A stretch of 43,861 bases of DNA from Fragilaria crotonensis. Lineage: Eukaryota; Bacillariophyta; Fragilariophyceae; Fragilariales; Fragilariaceae. The notes below the pieces were generated by a model that was given only the letters and a program-made list of their open reading frames with translations, made no database searches and had not been told where the DNA came from. Shown in pieces: positions 1 through 10,840 of the stretch; positions within the stretch are counted from its first letter, which is position 1; each line of letters opens with the position of its first letter. The stretch is from contig JAKSYS010000525.1 of assembly GCA_022925895.1 (NCBI GenBank), positions 1 through 43,861 on the forward strand, written 5' to 3'. The position numbers and the translations under genes are program-made.

Positions 1-178
1 GATTCCAATGCTCAGCAATGTTGTACAATGCAGGTAAACCGATACTACTGAAACAACCATACTATCGAGTACAACAATAAACTCCGCCACCAGTCGTAGC
101 CAAGATTAAACAGAAGACTGTAAACATCCCCACAAAAGATTCTGTCAATGAAGAAGAGGACGAGCCAAGAGTGACGTA

Positions 179-3100
179 ATTGATAGTACTCGCGAAGCTA
201 TCATTATCAAACGCCAGAAGACGTGCAAGTACTGTGATTGTAACTTTTTGTTATACGAACACGAATCACCTGGCCTGTGCTGTGGAAATGGGAAGCTGTC
301 TTCCTCAAACAACAATGCTTTAAAGTCCCGAGTCAACTCATGTCAGTATACGGTAGCAAGTGGTTTGCTCCTTGGTCTCGAGTGGTAAACAATACCTTGC
401 GCTTTTCATCTCCTGGATGTACTGTTTGCGGGGGCATGTTCATGCCTGCTCAACCCTCTCATTTACGTTGTTGCGGGCAAACATACACGCGGATTCTAAA
501 TGGCGATGTTGTTGGTGGGCCTCTTCGAGCATGGATTAATGACACATCGCTACAGCAACAGGAGATTGAGTTGGCAAAGATAGACTACCCTAATGCGCAT
601 GTTACGCAAGCCAAGGCATGGACGGAAACAATATCGAATTATCTTCAGTGCTATAATCCATTTGCGAGGTCACTCATCAGCATGGGGAAAGACAGTTCTG
701 TGGCAGCCGTCAAGTTCAATTTCACGCATCACTCTAAACATATGGAGCAGAAGCGGCTGAGCAGTGAGGAACTTGCGCTAATATACAGTACAAATCACCC
801 GAATGACAATTTTGACCTGTTTGCAACCATTGTTCCTAAGCACGGCTCCAATATGCATGCTCTTTCAACTCAAATCCATTATCAAAGCCCTCTTTGGGAA
901 CCGCTTGCGTACCCACTGTTGTTTCTCGATGGACAAATGGGCTGGGGCCATTCATTGAATGGCGCGTCTGTATTTCTCAAGAGCAACAACGATAAAGGCG
1001 TTACGCTGCACGAGTACACAAAATACCTTCTGTTGCATAGTCCAATCATTGAAATGTCTGGACGGTTACGCCAGGCGTGGGTGCTTGAACAGTATCTGCG
1101 TGACCAACATAACACATTAAACTACTTGCACAAGAACAATACCAAATTGAAAAAGCACCGAAAACGATTGTTCAAAGAGCGCTCCACGACTCCAACACAA
1201 TTATGCAACGCCAAATTGCGATTAATGCGTTGCCTCCAAGCCAACGCCAGGGACTTTCTTACTTGAAGCCATTGCCCCTTGCAGTGAAAGACAGCATAAA
1301 CTACGAATCGATTGTTCTTCATGGACATGACCACCATCACGAAGACACAAACGAGACGTTCACAGCAGGGGACTTGAAGTACCTGCCAGGTTATACCTAC
1401 CTTCCATCAAGCTATCCTGGCGGGCCCCGCAGTCAAACGCTCAAGTTTGCGAACGCAATGACAACAGCGGCCAAGCTGGGTGGACCGCATCTGTTCAGTA
1501 CATTTACAACAAATCCTTTGTGGGTTGAGCTTCACCAAGGAAATGCTGACATGGAATATCCGGAAGACAATATGGTTCTTGTTATTAGAGTGTTCAAAGA
1601 AAAGCTTGCGCTGTTCTTGGAAGACCTCCGAACAGGGACATTTTTTGAGCGCGCAAGCTTGCGTACATCATTTACGTCATCGAGTTCCAATGGCGCGGAC
1701 ACCCTCACGCGCACATCGTGTATCGGCTACAGGGTGAAACATTGACTCCAGACGAGATTGACCGTTTAATTACTACATCATACCAACAGTGCAAGACGGA
1801 CGATGAGCAAGAGCTGCTAAGAACGTTTATGACTCATCACTGTAAGAAAGATGTGTGCCTCAAGGACGATAAACCATGCACGGAGTTCTTTCCAAAGGAG
1901 CTGAGCCCATCCTACCAAGTAGGCGATGGTGGTGGGTATCCAGTCTATAAGCGACTGAATCAGCAGGACTCTCGAATTGTTCCGTGCATTATTGGCATGA
2001 TTGCCAAGTTCCGATGCCACATAAACGTAAGTGTACTCTTCACCATCTATCATCTTTTTTTCTGACGCTATTCCATTCATTAGCTACAGACCGAAATTTG
2101 CTCAGACGTGTTCATCATTGACTATTTATTCAAGTACATCTACAAAGGAAACGTCCGTTTAGAAATCGCTAACGTGTCACAATTTGTCGACAATGAAGTT
2201 GATCCACGAATTCCTGACCATGTACGTCAAGGCATCAAGGATGAGATGACAACCAAGTTTAGAGTTTACGAAAAAGATGAAATTCGTCGTTTTGAGCTAA
2301 TGCACTGTATCCCAGCGACGCAAGCAGCTTGGAAATTTCTTGGAATTCGTACTTCGCAAACTCAACCAGCCGTGTACGCACTCGATATTGAGCTGCCAGG
2401 AAATGAAGTAGTTCACTTTAAACCAGATGATGTGAACGACATGCATGAGGCAATATCCAACAAAATCACAGTGCAGGAAATGTACTGGAATCGCCCCGCT
2501 GGAGATGCATTTGAAACATTGACTTTAGAAGAGTTCTTTGATTCTTATGTCGTTCAGCATACTCAGCGTATGTCGACCAAGAGCTTACAAGGTAGTGTCT
2601 TTATTCCTGCAAGTGAGGTAGCACAGCGTAGCCAGGATACGCAGCTGTTTGTATATTCAAGGCGAACAAGCACATCAACCCTAGCACAGGCGATCAATCG
2701 AATTAAGTTTGTGTCACCAGCCCATGGAGATTTATATTACCTGCGCATGCTACTACGTCAGTATCCATCGCGATCTTTTGATGATGCGCGAACGTTCAAT
2801 AACGTGGCCTTCGACACATGTCACGATGCTTGCATTGCGAGGGGCATCGTTACGGATGAAAATGAGTTCGACGCTACTATGACAGAAGCAGTCGGAAACC
2901 TGTTCATCAGTGACCGACTGCGACGTTTGTTTGTGTTAATTGTTATGCAAGGTCAAGTTGGAGTGCAAACCAACCTCGAAAAGCATGCTGTACTTATGTC
3001 TCTCGACTTCTACGTTGCTCGAAATGTAATGCCACCGTTCCACCAGGGCCAAGACATGTCAACTATTCCACAGCATACGACATTCTCTGAAATGCCGTAC

Positions 3101-4678
3101 AACATTCAGCAAGACCTGCTACAAGCATTCCAGAGAATATACTTGGACAATAATCTCGACATGACAGCTTTCCAACTTCCATTGCCAAATGCCCCCGTCG
3201 TCGCCGAACTTGAAAGCGAGAAGACAAAGTATGACTTGGAGCACCTTCGGCATAGGCTTGACCATATCATTTGAAAAACGACCAAAAGCAAGTTGTTGAT
3301 CACATTTTTGTCCACAAAAATAACACGTTCATAGATGGACCATTCCGACGTGGCGAATCATTTGTCCTCGATTATATTGTTGATCATCTTCGTGCTCGCA
3401 ATCATAAAGTTGTCCTCGTGACAGCGCCAACGGGCGTCATGGCCATCGCACGAGACGGCTTTACTATGCACGGTCTCGTCAAAATGAACATTGAACCTGA
3501 TGATAAAGGTCGTCTCCAGTGCAAAATCGGGGATCAATCTCAGCGTGCCGAGTTAATTCGCGGGGCAGACTATCTCATTGTGGAAGAAGGCCCTAATGCA
3601 CACCGACGTGTATGGGAAGCATTGGCAGCCGAGTGCCGTGCTCTTCGCAGGAACGACCGACCCTTTGGCGGTCTACGTGTTATTTCTGCAGGTGATTTCC
3701 GTCAGATTCCGCCACCAATCAGATCGCATGATGAACGAGACATTTACAATGCAAGTGTGAAGTCCTGGCCTATTTGGCAAGACTTCGACGTCGTGTGCTT
3801 AACAGAGCCCATTCGAACTGCCGATGATGTACTGTGGACACAGGCATGCGACAACATGGGTAATGGAACAACAGAACCGATAACCCCAGACAAGGACGGG
3901 CGTTGGACATCTATTGGCGTCTCTACATGGGTCGACCTTCCTGAGACTGTCAAGGCCTACGATGCTAAAACAAGCATAAATGAAGCACGCGATTGGGTTC
4001 ACCCTGATGTTCACGATTTCGATGCCGTCGTGAATTCCGCATTGGTTGCCGTAACAAACAAGCAGGTTGATGACCACAACAAGTACTTCCTCGACAAAGT
4101 CCTTGGCGAGCAACGTACCATGATCTCTGCAGATACAATCCTGTCAGAGTTGCCAACTGATGTCAAATGTATAGTTACTGACTACACAGACACTTTGACA
4201 CACAACAAAGTGCCACCCAAGAAATTAATCGTGAAGGTCAATGGAATACACATGCATGCGCACAATAAATTTTACAAGGAAGATTATGAATGGCACGGTG
4301 CTCCGTGTTCTTGCCATCAATAACAAATACATCACTGTCTTGAACTATTCTACCGGCAAAGAAGATGACATTCCACGTATTTCCTTCGAACATACAGTCA
4401 ATTCAAAATCGCCGATCAAAATTCTGAGGCAGCAGTTTCCTCTTCGGCCACGATATGCAATGACGTCTAATATCGTCCAAGGCAAGACAATCCAGCGCAT
4501 GCTTTTAGACCTACGCTATGATCCATTCGCGCATGGGCAATTGCACGTCTCTTGCAGCCGAGTTCCCCAAGCTTCGGGATTGCGAGTACTAACCTCCGCA
4601 GACCGAATTATCAACAACCGTGCACGTACACTCAACATCGTTCATAATGTTTTGTTACAAACAGGCCCAGCAAGATGA
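179..4678 (+). pseudogene. Helitron RepHel (HUH replicase + Pif1-like helicase), multiply frameshifted
   Basis: Fragments in changing frames together give a Helitron replicase-helicase. In order: a Cys-rich zinc-finger region (about 221-330), the helitron-like N domain (YLPSSYPGGPRS at about 1400-1435, FSTFTTNPLW at about 1495), the HUH motif read as GHPHAHIVYR at about 1697-1726, the Rep tyrosine motif DYLFKYIYKGN at about 2120-2152, then a Pif1-type SF1B helicase (3271-4678) with TAPTGVMA, SAGDFRQIPP and the C-terminal HGQLHVSCSR. Frame changes lie near 330-370, 1205-1265, 1647-1655, 3270 and 4262-4290. The Walker A lysine is lost (GPFRRGES where families have GPGGTGKT) and Walker B reads VEEG instead of DEA. 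These changes and the frameshifts make the protein almost certainly inactive. Such proteins normally nick and unwind DNA for rolling-circle transposition. The 5' end lies outside or at the window edge; I saw no convincing Helitron 3' hairpin with a CTRR terminus. Confidence 0.9.
2027..2083 (+). other. 57-nt spliceosomal intron in the Helitron Rep
   Basis: GTAAGT at 2027 and TTAG ending at 2083 bound 57 nt with a T-rich 3' half. Reading through gives an in-frame TGA at 2063-2065. Removing it joins RCHIN to LQTEICSDVFIIDYLFKY in the same frame, just as the Rep domain runs in related Helitrons. Confidence 0.8.
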
Positions 4679-4922
4679 TTGCATTGTAATCCTTAAGCAA
4701 CACTGCCAATTGAGTCTCAAGAGCCGATGCACGTGTTTGTAAGGAATGCAATCGTGCTGTCTTCATTGTTCTCATTGATTGGAGTGCCAATGACGTCGCC
4801 CGAGTTCTCCGTGTCGTAGCAACGTCAGCATTCAATTTGAGGAGTCTATCGAACGACATAGTATCCTGAAAATGATGCATTCCACCATTTACGCGCTTGG
4901 TTCGCGGTCGTATACTCGGCAC
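4632..4922 (-). pseudogene. C-terminal fragment of a Helitron accessory (RPA-like) protein
   Basis: On the minus strand a 96-codon open stretch ends in a charged helical segment, LHSLQTRASALETQLAVLLK followed by DYNAI. It lines up with the C-terminus of the RPA-like protein encoded at 11917-12920 (ARHHALKTRVAALQAEITAI followed by FKEYDTI). The open frame runs tail-to-tail into RepHel and overlaps its last 47 bases. Only the C-terminus remains; no OB-fold part is visible upstream. The N-terminal portion of this open frame (4880-4922) may belong to the neighbouring Copia fragment instead. Confidence 0.5.
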
Positions 4923-5045
4923 GGTCGCCTTTGAGATCCATCCCCGCAGAAGTCAGCACTAACGTAGCATACAAAACTGCGTCCATTTGGCTCGAGTATC
5001 AGACCTTTGTCCCGCGTGGTCGTCAGGCGCGTGATGCCCATAGAT
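4890..5045 (-). pseudogene. Copia RNase H fragment
   Basis: The minus strand reads TTTRDKGLILEPNGRSFVCY followed by VSADFCGDG. This resembles the stretch before and around the first catalytic aspartate of Copia RNase H (..GTxDKGLIL...YxDADFxGxW). No further pol sequence is contiguous, so it is a small scrap between the Helitron and LRR relics. Confidence 0.45.
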
Positions 5046-5049
5046 AGCC

Positions 5050-5720
5050 GTACTCTTAAATTCTTACGCGTCGAAAAACACTCGTGATCCTCAGCAAGTT
5101 GGCGTCCAAACCCAAATACTCCAAAGAAAGAGCACCCGCCAACTCCGAAGGAATGGTACCGAAAAGGACGTTGTGGTTCAAAAACAGATTCGAAAGGGAG
5201 TTCAAGCTACCAAGCTCGGTAAACCACGATTTCCAGACAAGTCCAGGACGACATCGCATACAAAAAGCCAGGAAGTGTCCCCTCCATATCGATGACCTGC
5301 AAGTCTAATTTGACTGAAAATTGCACCGGTAAGAGAAGCTAACGTTTCAGCGTCAGTCACGTTAGATAGTATGGTACAAATTTCAGCCAGCGTTTCTGGA
5401 TTAATCGGGATTGCTGGAGTGAAAGTTCGAGCACTGGCCAAGTCATCCCGGAAAACAACGAGAGCAAGCGTGATTCCAAGTATGATTCCAAGTATGATAC
5501 GCCTCCTATGATGACGAGAAAGAGCGTGATCAGACAGAAAGTCCCAGATCTGTACCAGGGAATGGATTTCAGATCATCTGAAGAGGCTCCATCAGTCAGG
5601 CAATCTACCAGTGCGAGTTCAATAAAGGTGCCGGCATTGAGTTGCTCTGAAGTAGTGATAGCGCCAGGCTCTCGCTCGCGGATGGTTTGGCCTGAAATGA
5701 AGAAAGCACCAGTCCTTTAA
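5050..5720 (-). pseudogene. LRR receptor-like/membrane protein remnant
   Basis: Reading the minus strand from 5720 down, one frame gives an extracellular-like stretch (TGAFFISGQTIREREPGAIT), then around 5530-5440 a hydrophobic helix preceded by arginines (RRRIILGIILGITLALVVF), then RDDLASARTFTPAIPINPET, and finally leucine-rich repeat sequence ELGSLNSLSNLFLNHNVLFG followed by TIPSELAGALSLEYLGLDAN (about 5070-5220). Phases change at least three times (near 5580, 5300 and 5260), so the gene is broken. Membrane-anchored LRR proteins of this build are common in diatoms; the ligand is unknown. The C-terminal end is lost where the Copia scrap begins. Confidence 0.6.
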
Positions 5721-5953
5721 TGCTCAGTACTCTAGTGCTGTAAAAGGTACCACGAGCGATCGATAGTTTTACAATATACTTTATATGAATACGCACCAAG
5801 ACTGAAACTAGCATACTGCAAACTCAGATACTGCAGTCTGCAGTACCTGAGTACTGGAGTATGCAACATTGCGCCGGCCTTTGAAGTTTTGCAGAATCCT
5901 AACAAAATCAAAATGATGTACGGTTGACATGCCTACAGTAATTACTTGCACCA

Positions 5954-6133
5954 GCGCTCAGGTTGGAAATACAGTACGTAGAACCAGCATATGATAGTGG
6001 TTGGGATACAGTACTGCAGTACCAGCGTAGTGGCTGGGATACAGTACTGTAGCACCAGCGTAGTGGTTGCAATACAGTACTGTAGCACCAGCGTAGTGGT
6101 TGGAATACAGTACTGTAGTACTGTAGCACCAGC
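5954..6133. repeat. 33-bp minisatellite (about 5 copies)
   Basis: Copies of about 33 bp of the form GTAGTGGTTGGxATACAGTA then CTGTAGCACCAGC. The first copy (from about 5954) is diverged; the last carries an extra 8 bp (TAGTACTG duplicated). The array abuts the 15-bp array directly, sharing the ACCAGCGTACC junction. Confidence 0.85.
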
Positions 6134-6135
6134 GT

Positions 6136-6855
6136 ACCGCCAAGTAGCGTACCGTCAGGTAGCGTACCGTCAGGTAGCGTACCGCCAGGCAGCGTACCGT
6201 CAGGTACCGTACCGCCAGGTAGCGTACCGTCAGGTAGCGTACCGCCAGGTAGCGTACCGTCAGGTAGCGTACCGCCAGGTAGCGTACCGTCAGGTAGCGT
6301 ACCGCCAGGTAGCGTACCGTCAGGTAGCGTACCGTCAGGTAGCGTACCGTCAGGTAGCGTACCGCCAGGTAGCGTACCGTCAGGTAGCGTACCGCCAGGT
6401 AGCGTACCGCCAGGTAGCGTACCGTCAGGTAGCGTACCGCCAGGTAGCGTACCGTCAGGTAGCGTACCGCCAGGTAGCGTACCGCCAGGTAGCGTACCGT
6501 CAGGTAGCGTACCGTCAGGTAGCGTACCGCCAGGTAGCGTACCGGCAGGTAGCGTACCGTCAGGTAGCGTACCGCCAGGTAGCGTACCGTCAGGTAGCGT
6601 ACCGCCAGGTAGCGTACCGTCAGGTAGCGTACCGTCAGGTAGCGTACCGCCAGGTAGCGTACCGCCAGGTAGCGTACCGTCAGGTAGCGTACCGCCAGGT
6701 AGCGTACCGTCAGGTAGCGTACCGCCAGGTAGCGTACCGTCAGGTAGCGTACCGTCAGGTAGCGTACCGCCAGGTAGCGTACCGTCAGGTAGCGTACCGT
6801 CAGGTAGCGTACCGTCAGGTAGCGTACCGCCAGGTAGTGTACCGCCAGGTAGCGT
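6136..6855. repeat. 15-bp tandem array, 48 copies
   Basis: Unit ACCGYCAGGTAGCGT repeated 48 times without a gap (720 bp). Nearly all copies differ only at the fifth base, C or T; one copy near 6541 has G. Isolated other variants occur near the ends (6143, 6190, 6207, 6838). Because 15 is a multiple of three and the unit lacks stops in some frames, both strands stay open (AYRQV pentapeptide forward, RYLAV/RYLTV reverse). I see no signal that either is translated. Confidence 0.97.
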
Positions 6856-7099
6856 AAAATACGATTTTCACAACAAGTTGCAAAATCATTTGTTGCCATT
6901 GTGATATGTGATAGCCAACGACCCGAAACCGAAGGCGTCGAACACAAACAAACAAAGAGTATCTGTTGCGACTGCTGCATATTGCTCATAACATCCCCAA
7001 TACGTCATCTGAAAGACAGAGGGCGCGAATTAACAGCAGTCCAACAAGCGCAACGGAACAGTCATTGTTCTCTCAAAACCCGGACTTCTGTACAAGATC

Positions 7100-7549
7100 A
7101 TGGCGAATTCAGTGGACATTACCGACGAGGAGATGGAGGATTCAAGCACGTTTGTCTTTGAAGGGAAAGAAGAGGAAAAGGACGATGACGAAGAAAAAGA
7201 CGCAAAGATCCTCGATATGACGCTCTTAAAGAGCATTCTGCTCGGAATCACAAACTTGCGTATAAATCTGAGGAGGTCGGAAAATGCGAGACTCAACTTT
7301 TTTGGGATGTTGCCTCGGAATGATTTGCATTATCCACAGATGAGTTCTCATCAAATTCACTATCCTCGCGCTTTAACTTGCCTGCCCGGGCTCCGATCTT
7401 TAGTTCTTCTACGCTATCGTCGCTCGTACGTTTCTCGTCCTTTCATAATTGAGATGCGTCCCTCTATAGAGGTTTTCGACGTTGACAGAGCACCTTTCAC
7501 CGCCATCGCCCCAGCTTCATTGGATACATCACGGGTTGACATGGGCTGA
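7100..7549 (+). CDS. Hypothetical acidic protein
   Basis: 149 codons from an ATG in a reasonable context (tcATGGc). The first 35 residues are strongly acidic (DITDEEMEDSS, EGKEEEKDDDEEKDAK), followed by an amphipathic leucine-rich stretch. The 3' half lies antisense to the helicase pseudogene at 7293-7895, which explains why the codons there look unnatural. Only the first 65 or so codons could be independent coding sequence. Not recognised; it may be chance. Confidence 0.25.
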   Translation: MANSVDITDEEMEDSSTFVFEGKEEEKDDDEEKDAKILDMTLLKSILLGITNLRINLRRSENARLNFFGMLPRNDLHYPQMSSHQIHYPRALTCLPGLRSLVLLRYRRSYVSRPFIIEMRPSIEVFDVDRAPFTAIAPASLDTSRVDMG

Positions 7550-7895
7550 ATTGACGACCACAGAGCACCCGTGGATAATGAGTCGTCAGTGTCACATCCA
7601 CACCGCTTCATAATGTTGGCAATGATCCGCAAGTTCCCCAAATCCGCTTAGGTAAAAAACGTAATGGCTTTTCCCGTGCGCCCTGCACGGCCAGTTCGTC
7701 CAATACGATGCACGTAGGTGACACCAGATGTTGGTTAATCGTAGTTGATGACCAACTTGACATTGTAACAAAAGTCCACACCGCATGCGACCAAGTCCGC
7801 GCAGATCAGCACCCATGGATGTCCCGTGCGAAAGTTCTTGACGGCAGTTTCACGCGCAGCAGGAGACCGACCGGCGTGTAGAACATCAACATGCA
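7293..7895 (-). pseudogene. DEAD-box RNA helicase (DDX52/ROK1-like) C-terminal pseudogene
   Basis: The minus strand reads VDVLHAGRSPAARETAVKNF, then VLICADLVACGVDF (motif IVa/V), LVINYD, and YVHRIGRTGRAGRTGKAITF (motif VI), then LRIIANIMKRCGCD and an acidic tail ending in a TGA at 7293-7295. This order and the LRxIANxMKxxGC block match the ROK1/DDX52 branch, helicases of small-subunit ribosome assembly. Two in-frame stops break it (TAA at 7735-7737 after LVINYD and TAA at 7648-7650 after AITFFT), and a frameshift lies near 7414-7430. The motif V arginine is cysteine (LVACGVD for LxARGxD). The N-terminal RecA domain is missing; the 125-bp tandem repeat lies where it should be. Confidence 0.85.
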
Positions 7896-7944
7896 GCGAT
7901 CGGCTTCGCCCAACTCGACGACGAGGCGGTTGTCGTTGAGAAGA

Positions 7945-8365
7945 AAGAGAAGCAGCAAAGAGGAAGATCCAAACAGCACGTCGTCCTCGCTATCAACAAA
8001 ACAGACAATCGACCCGCTATCTTGGCGAGGACCGTGCAGTTTTGTCGACATGAAGACAAGCACCAAAGAGGAAGATCCAAACAGTAGTACTTCGTCCTCA
8101 TCCCCATCGTCCCTCGCAATCAACAAAACAGACAATCAACCCGCTATCTTGGCGGGGACCGTGCAATTATCGTCGACAAGGAGAGATGCAGCGAAGAGGA
8201 AGATCCAACCGGCACTTTGTCCTCATCTCCACCGTCCCTCGCAATCAACAAAACAGACAATCAACCCGCTATCTTGGCAGGGACCGTGCAGTTATCGTCG
8301 ACAAGGAGAGATGCAGCGAACAGGAAGATCCAACCGGCACTTTGTCCTCATCCCCACTGTCCTTC
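7945..8365. repeat. 125-127-bp tandem repeat, about 3.3 copies
   Basis: A unit containing ATCAACAAAACAGACAATC, CCCGCTATCTTGGC and GAGGAAGATCCAA recurs with starts at about 7992, 8119 and 8243, plus partial copies at both sides. The last two copies are about 95% alike. The open frames that cross it in several phases follow from the repetition and are not annotated as genes. Confidence 0.85.
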
Positions 8366-8489
8366 ACATTCAACTGCCCGTGGAGTAGCACACAACATGC
8401 GGAATTGCACCATGCTACTCCGACCACCGACATACATATGGTACTCAGAGTACGTTCTTTTGATGATAACACCTGGGACTTCTAAATAA

Positions 8490-9274
8490 GATTGATTCTG
8501 GGACTGCCACGAATGAATAAGAAGATTTTTCTCTAATAATCACATGATACATGATTACATGATACATATCACATTTGTATTTATTTTTATGTGATAATGA
8601 TACAAGACAAGATCCATATGCATATAAAATTTACGTCTACTACTACAATTCAGAAATCAATTGTACTTTTATGCTCTAACAACAAGCCACATTAAAATAA
8701 TGTAGAAGATACATACACATATTGCATTATTCGACAATAAGTATTCTACCATCTGTATGATCTGAATGCATTGATTTCCCGGGACTACAATGACTACAGC
8801 TACAGCTTGGATGTACTATACTGTACATATTATCAGAACTTGAATTTTTTATCAAGCGCATGTGCAGCATGTGTCTTATTCATTTTTTTAGCGCATGGCT
8901 ACTGTCGTCGCTCGTACATAATAAACAGATAAACAGTACATCTACGCCTTGAACTCCAAGAGCTCATACAGCCGAACAATGAAAAAGCAAGAGTGAGTCT
9001 GTATGAAACTACCAGTAGTATCGTACTGTAAACGAAGCACCAAGTAAGCATACTGTATACTGTATACATGATGCGATGATGAATTTCTTGCGTTCTCATC
9101 CGATTTGACATCATATATGTTCATATGACATTTCACGAATGAAGCATTCATTTCCTACATCAAAGTACTGAACGCAGATGACACCCAGCATTTGCAATAC
9201 AAGTACGACATCGTCCGTTTCAAATCACAAGCATATCGAAGAGTTTTTACACATTTTGAATCAGGAAAACCACA
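8490..9274. other. AT-rich intergenic stretch
   Basis: No coding signal. Short direct repeats (ACATGATACATGATTACATGATACAT near 8540) and palindromic TATACTGTATAC near 9055 are the only structure I see. Confidence 0.6.
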
Positions 9275-9630
9275 ATGGCCTCACCTAAGAAATCAAAACA
9301 TTGTCACGTCACGGCTATTACTTCAGCTGTTGAACACCCACCTCCTGCAAGTCCTGCATCAGAAGGCCGTTTTTGTTAACTATTTTCTTTGGTGTTAAGT
9401 GTTACCAGTTTTTTATCAGTTAGATTTTACTTCTTAACAGAAATGGTAACTTCAAAAATAAAATACTACTTCTACCATATATTGTTTGTTTGGATAATAA
9501 TAACAAAATAAAGCACGCTTAAGTTACCATTTATTTTTACTCAAGTCAACAACATATAATGTAACGCTGCAATTCATATTTAGTTAAATTATTGTAAGTT
9601 ACATTTTATGTTGAGTTATAGATAAGGTAA

Positions 9631-10328
9631 TTACTTTTGATACAACAGATAGTGTTCGCACGAAAGTCGTTCTACTGCATTTTTAAGTGGATGGCAATAA
9701 AACAAACTCCTAGTTGTCATCAGAGTCCCATTCTGCCTCAACATTCTCCATTGCTTGTCTTTTGCCCATGCCGCAGCGTTGTTGTTAGCACCATCTCCCG
9801 CACCGTCTTGGTTCTCGTCATCCTGCGTGTCCTTTATTCCGACCTTTGTCTGGCAGAAATCCATCAGCAACTTTTCCATCCGTTTGGGCTCGTCCTCACA
9901 ATTCTTGTCCGCTTCCCGGTCCGCTTTCACTAACGCCCTCAGGAAATTGAACTGTTTGATGCCCTCGGGAACTCCAGCCACCCCACTCTTCCATTAATGG
10001 CACGCTGCTAATAATTGTCCAGGTATCAGCACTTGCCGGTGGTGGAGATGGTGTACCGTTTTCCTTGCTGTCGCGGCATGTCCTCAAAGGGATTTGCTGC
10101 GCCTTCCTGGGCACTGCGTCTCGACTCTTCAGCAGCTTTGCGGGCTCTGTGCCTTCCTTCCTCCACCACAGGTTCGCGGACTCCTCTGCGCCTTTGTTCC
10201 TCCTCAGCTTCGCGGACTAAGCGCCTTTGTTCCTCCGCAGCTTTGCGGGCTCTGTGCCTTCCTTCCTCCGGCAATTCTGATGGGTAATGGAACAGAGCAA
10301 CAAGAAGAAGTGTAAGCAGAAGCAACAA
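9631..10328 (-). pseudogene. Unrecognised charged coiled-coil ORF inside the TIR element
   Basis: Minus-strand coding-like sequence in at least two phases. The N-terminal block begins MLLLLTLLLVALFHYPSELP and runs into Arg/Glu/Ala-rich repeats (EEGRHRARKAAEEQRR and EEGRHRARKAAEESRR), made by an internal duplication of the DNA. It stops at 10026. The C-terminal block (9981-9631) has EGIKQFNFLRALVKADREAD, DEPKRMEKLLMDFCQTKVGI and an acidic Asp/Asn-rich stretch. Frames change near 10030 and 9985. I do not recognise a family; it could be captured host sequence or a decayed element gene. Confidence 0.4.
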
Positions 10329-10840
10329 GTTGATGACAGTAACAAAATGCGTTTACTGCTCTTAATCACATCAACTGAAAATGAGAGATGGATCAATCAT
10401 TGCAATATAATGCTTGCTCGACATATACTTTACACGATTGCGACGTTCTTGTTTTTAATCTCAAACAATCAACAAAACTACAACAATGTAGGTTTTTATT
10501 CTGTTCAAACACACACACGTGTTTACTACTATATCCACCGTTTTTTTGTGCTACGTAATCTTATATGGATATGTATTACTTTTCAAATACGGCATACATA
10601 CTAGACTGTACTCGGTCGGAGTCTATGCATCATACAACTATCCACTCAGAACTGTGTACATAATTCGCAAAAATAATTTTCAATACATGTGACTTGCTGT
10701 ACTAAGGGCATATTTCATGTATGTTGGTGACAAAAAATTGAAGAAGTACATACATGATTCGTGACAGTGATGACTTTTGGAGACAAGATTATTAAATAGT
10801 ATCTATATATGTATATCATTCATATCTATATACATAGGGG

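Noticed and set aside
6136-6855. CRISPR array
   Set aside because: Units are contiguous with no spacers and the context is eukaryotic.
5958-6989. Long pentapeptide-repeat proteins on both strands
   Set aside because: The 15-bp period alone keeps frames open; there is no conserved flank, and two opposite-strand frames are equally open.
7891-8489. Ser/Thr-rich ORFs over the 125-bp repeat
   Set aside because: Three overlapping frames read equally well and their limits follow the repeat, so they are products of periodicity.
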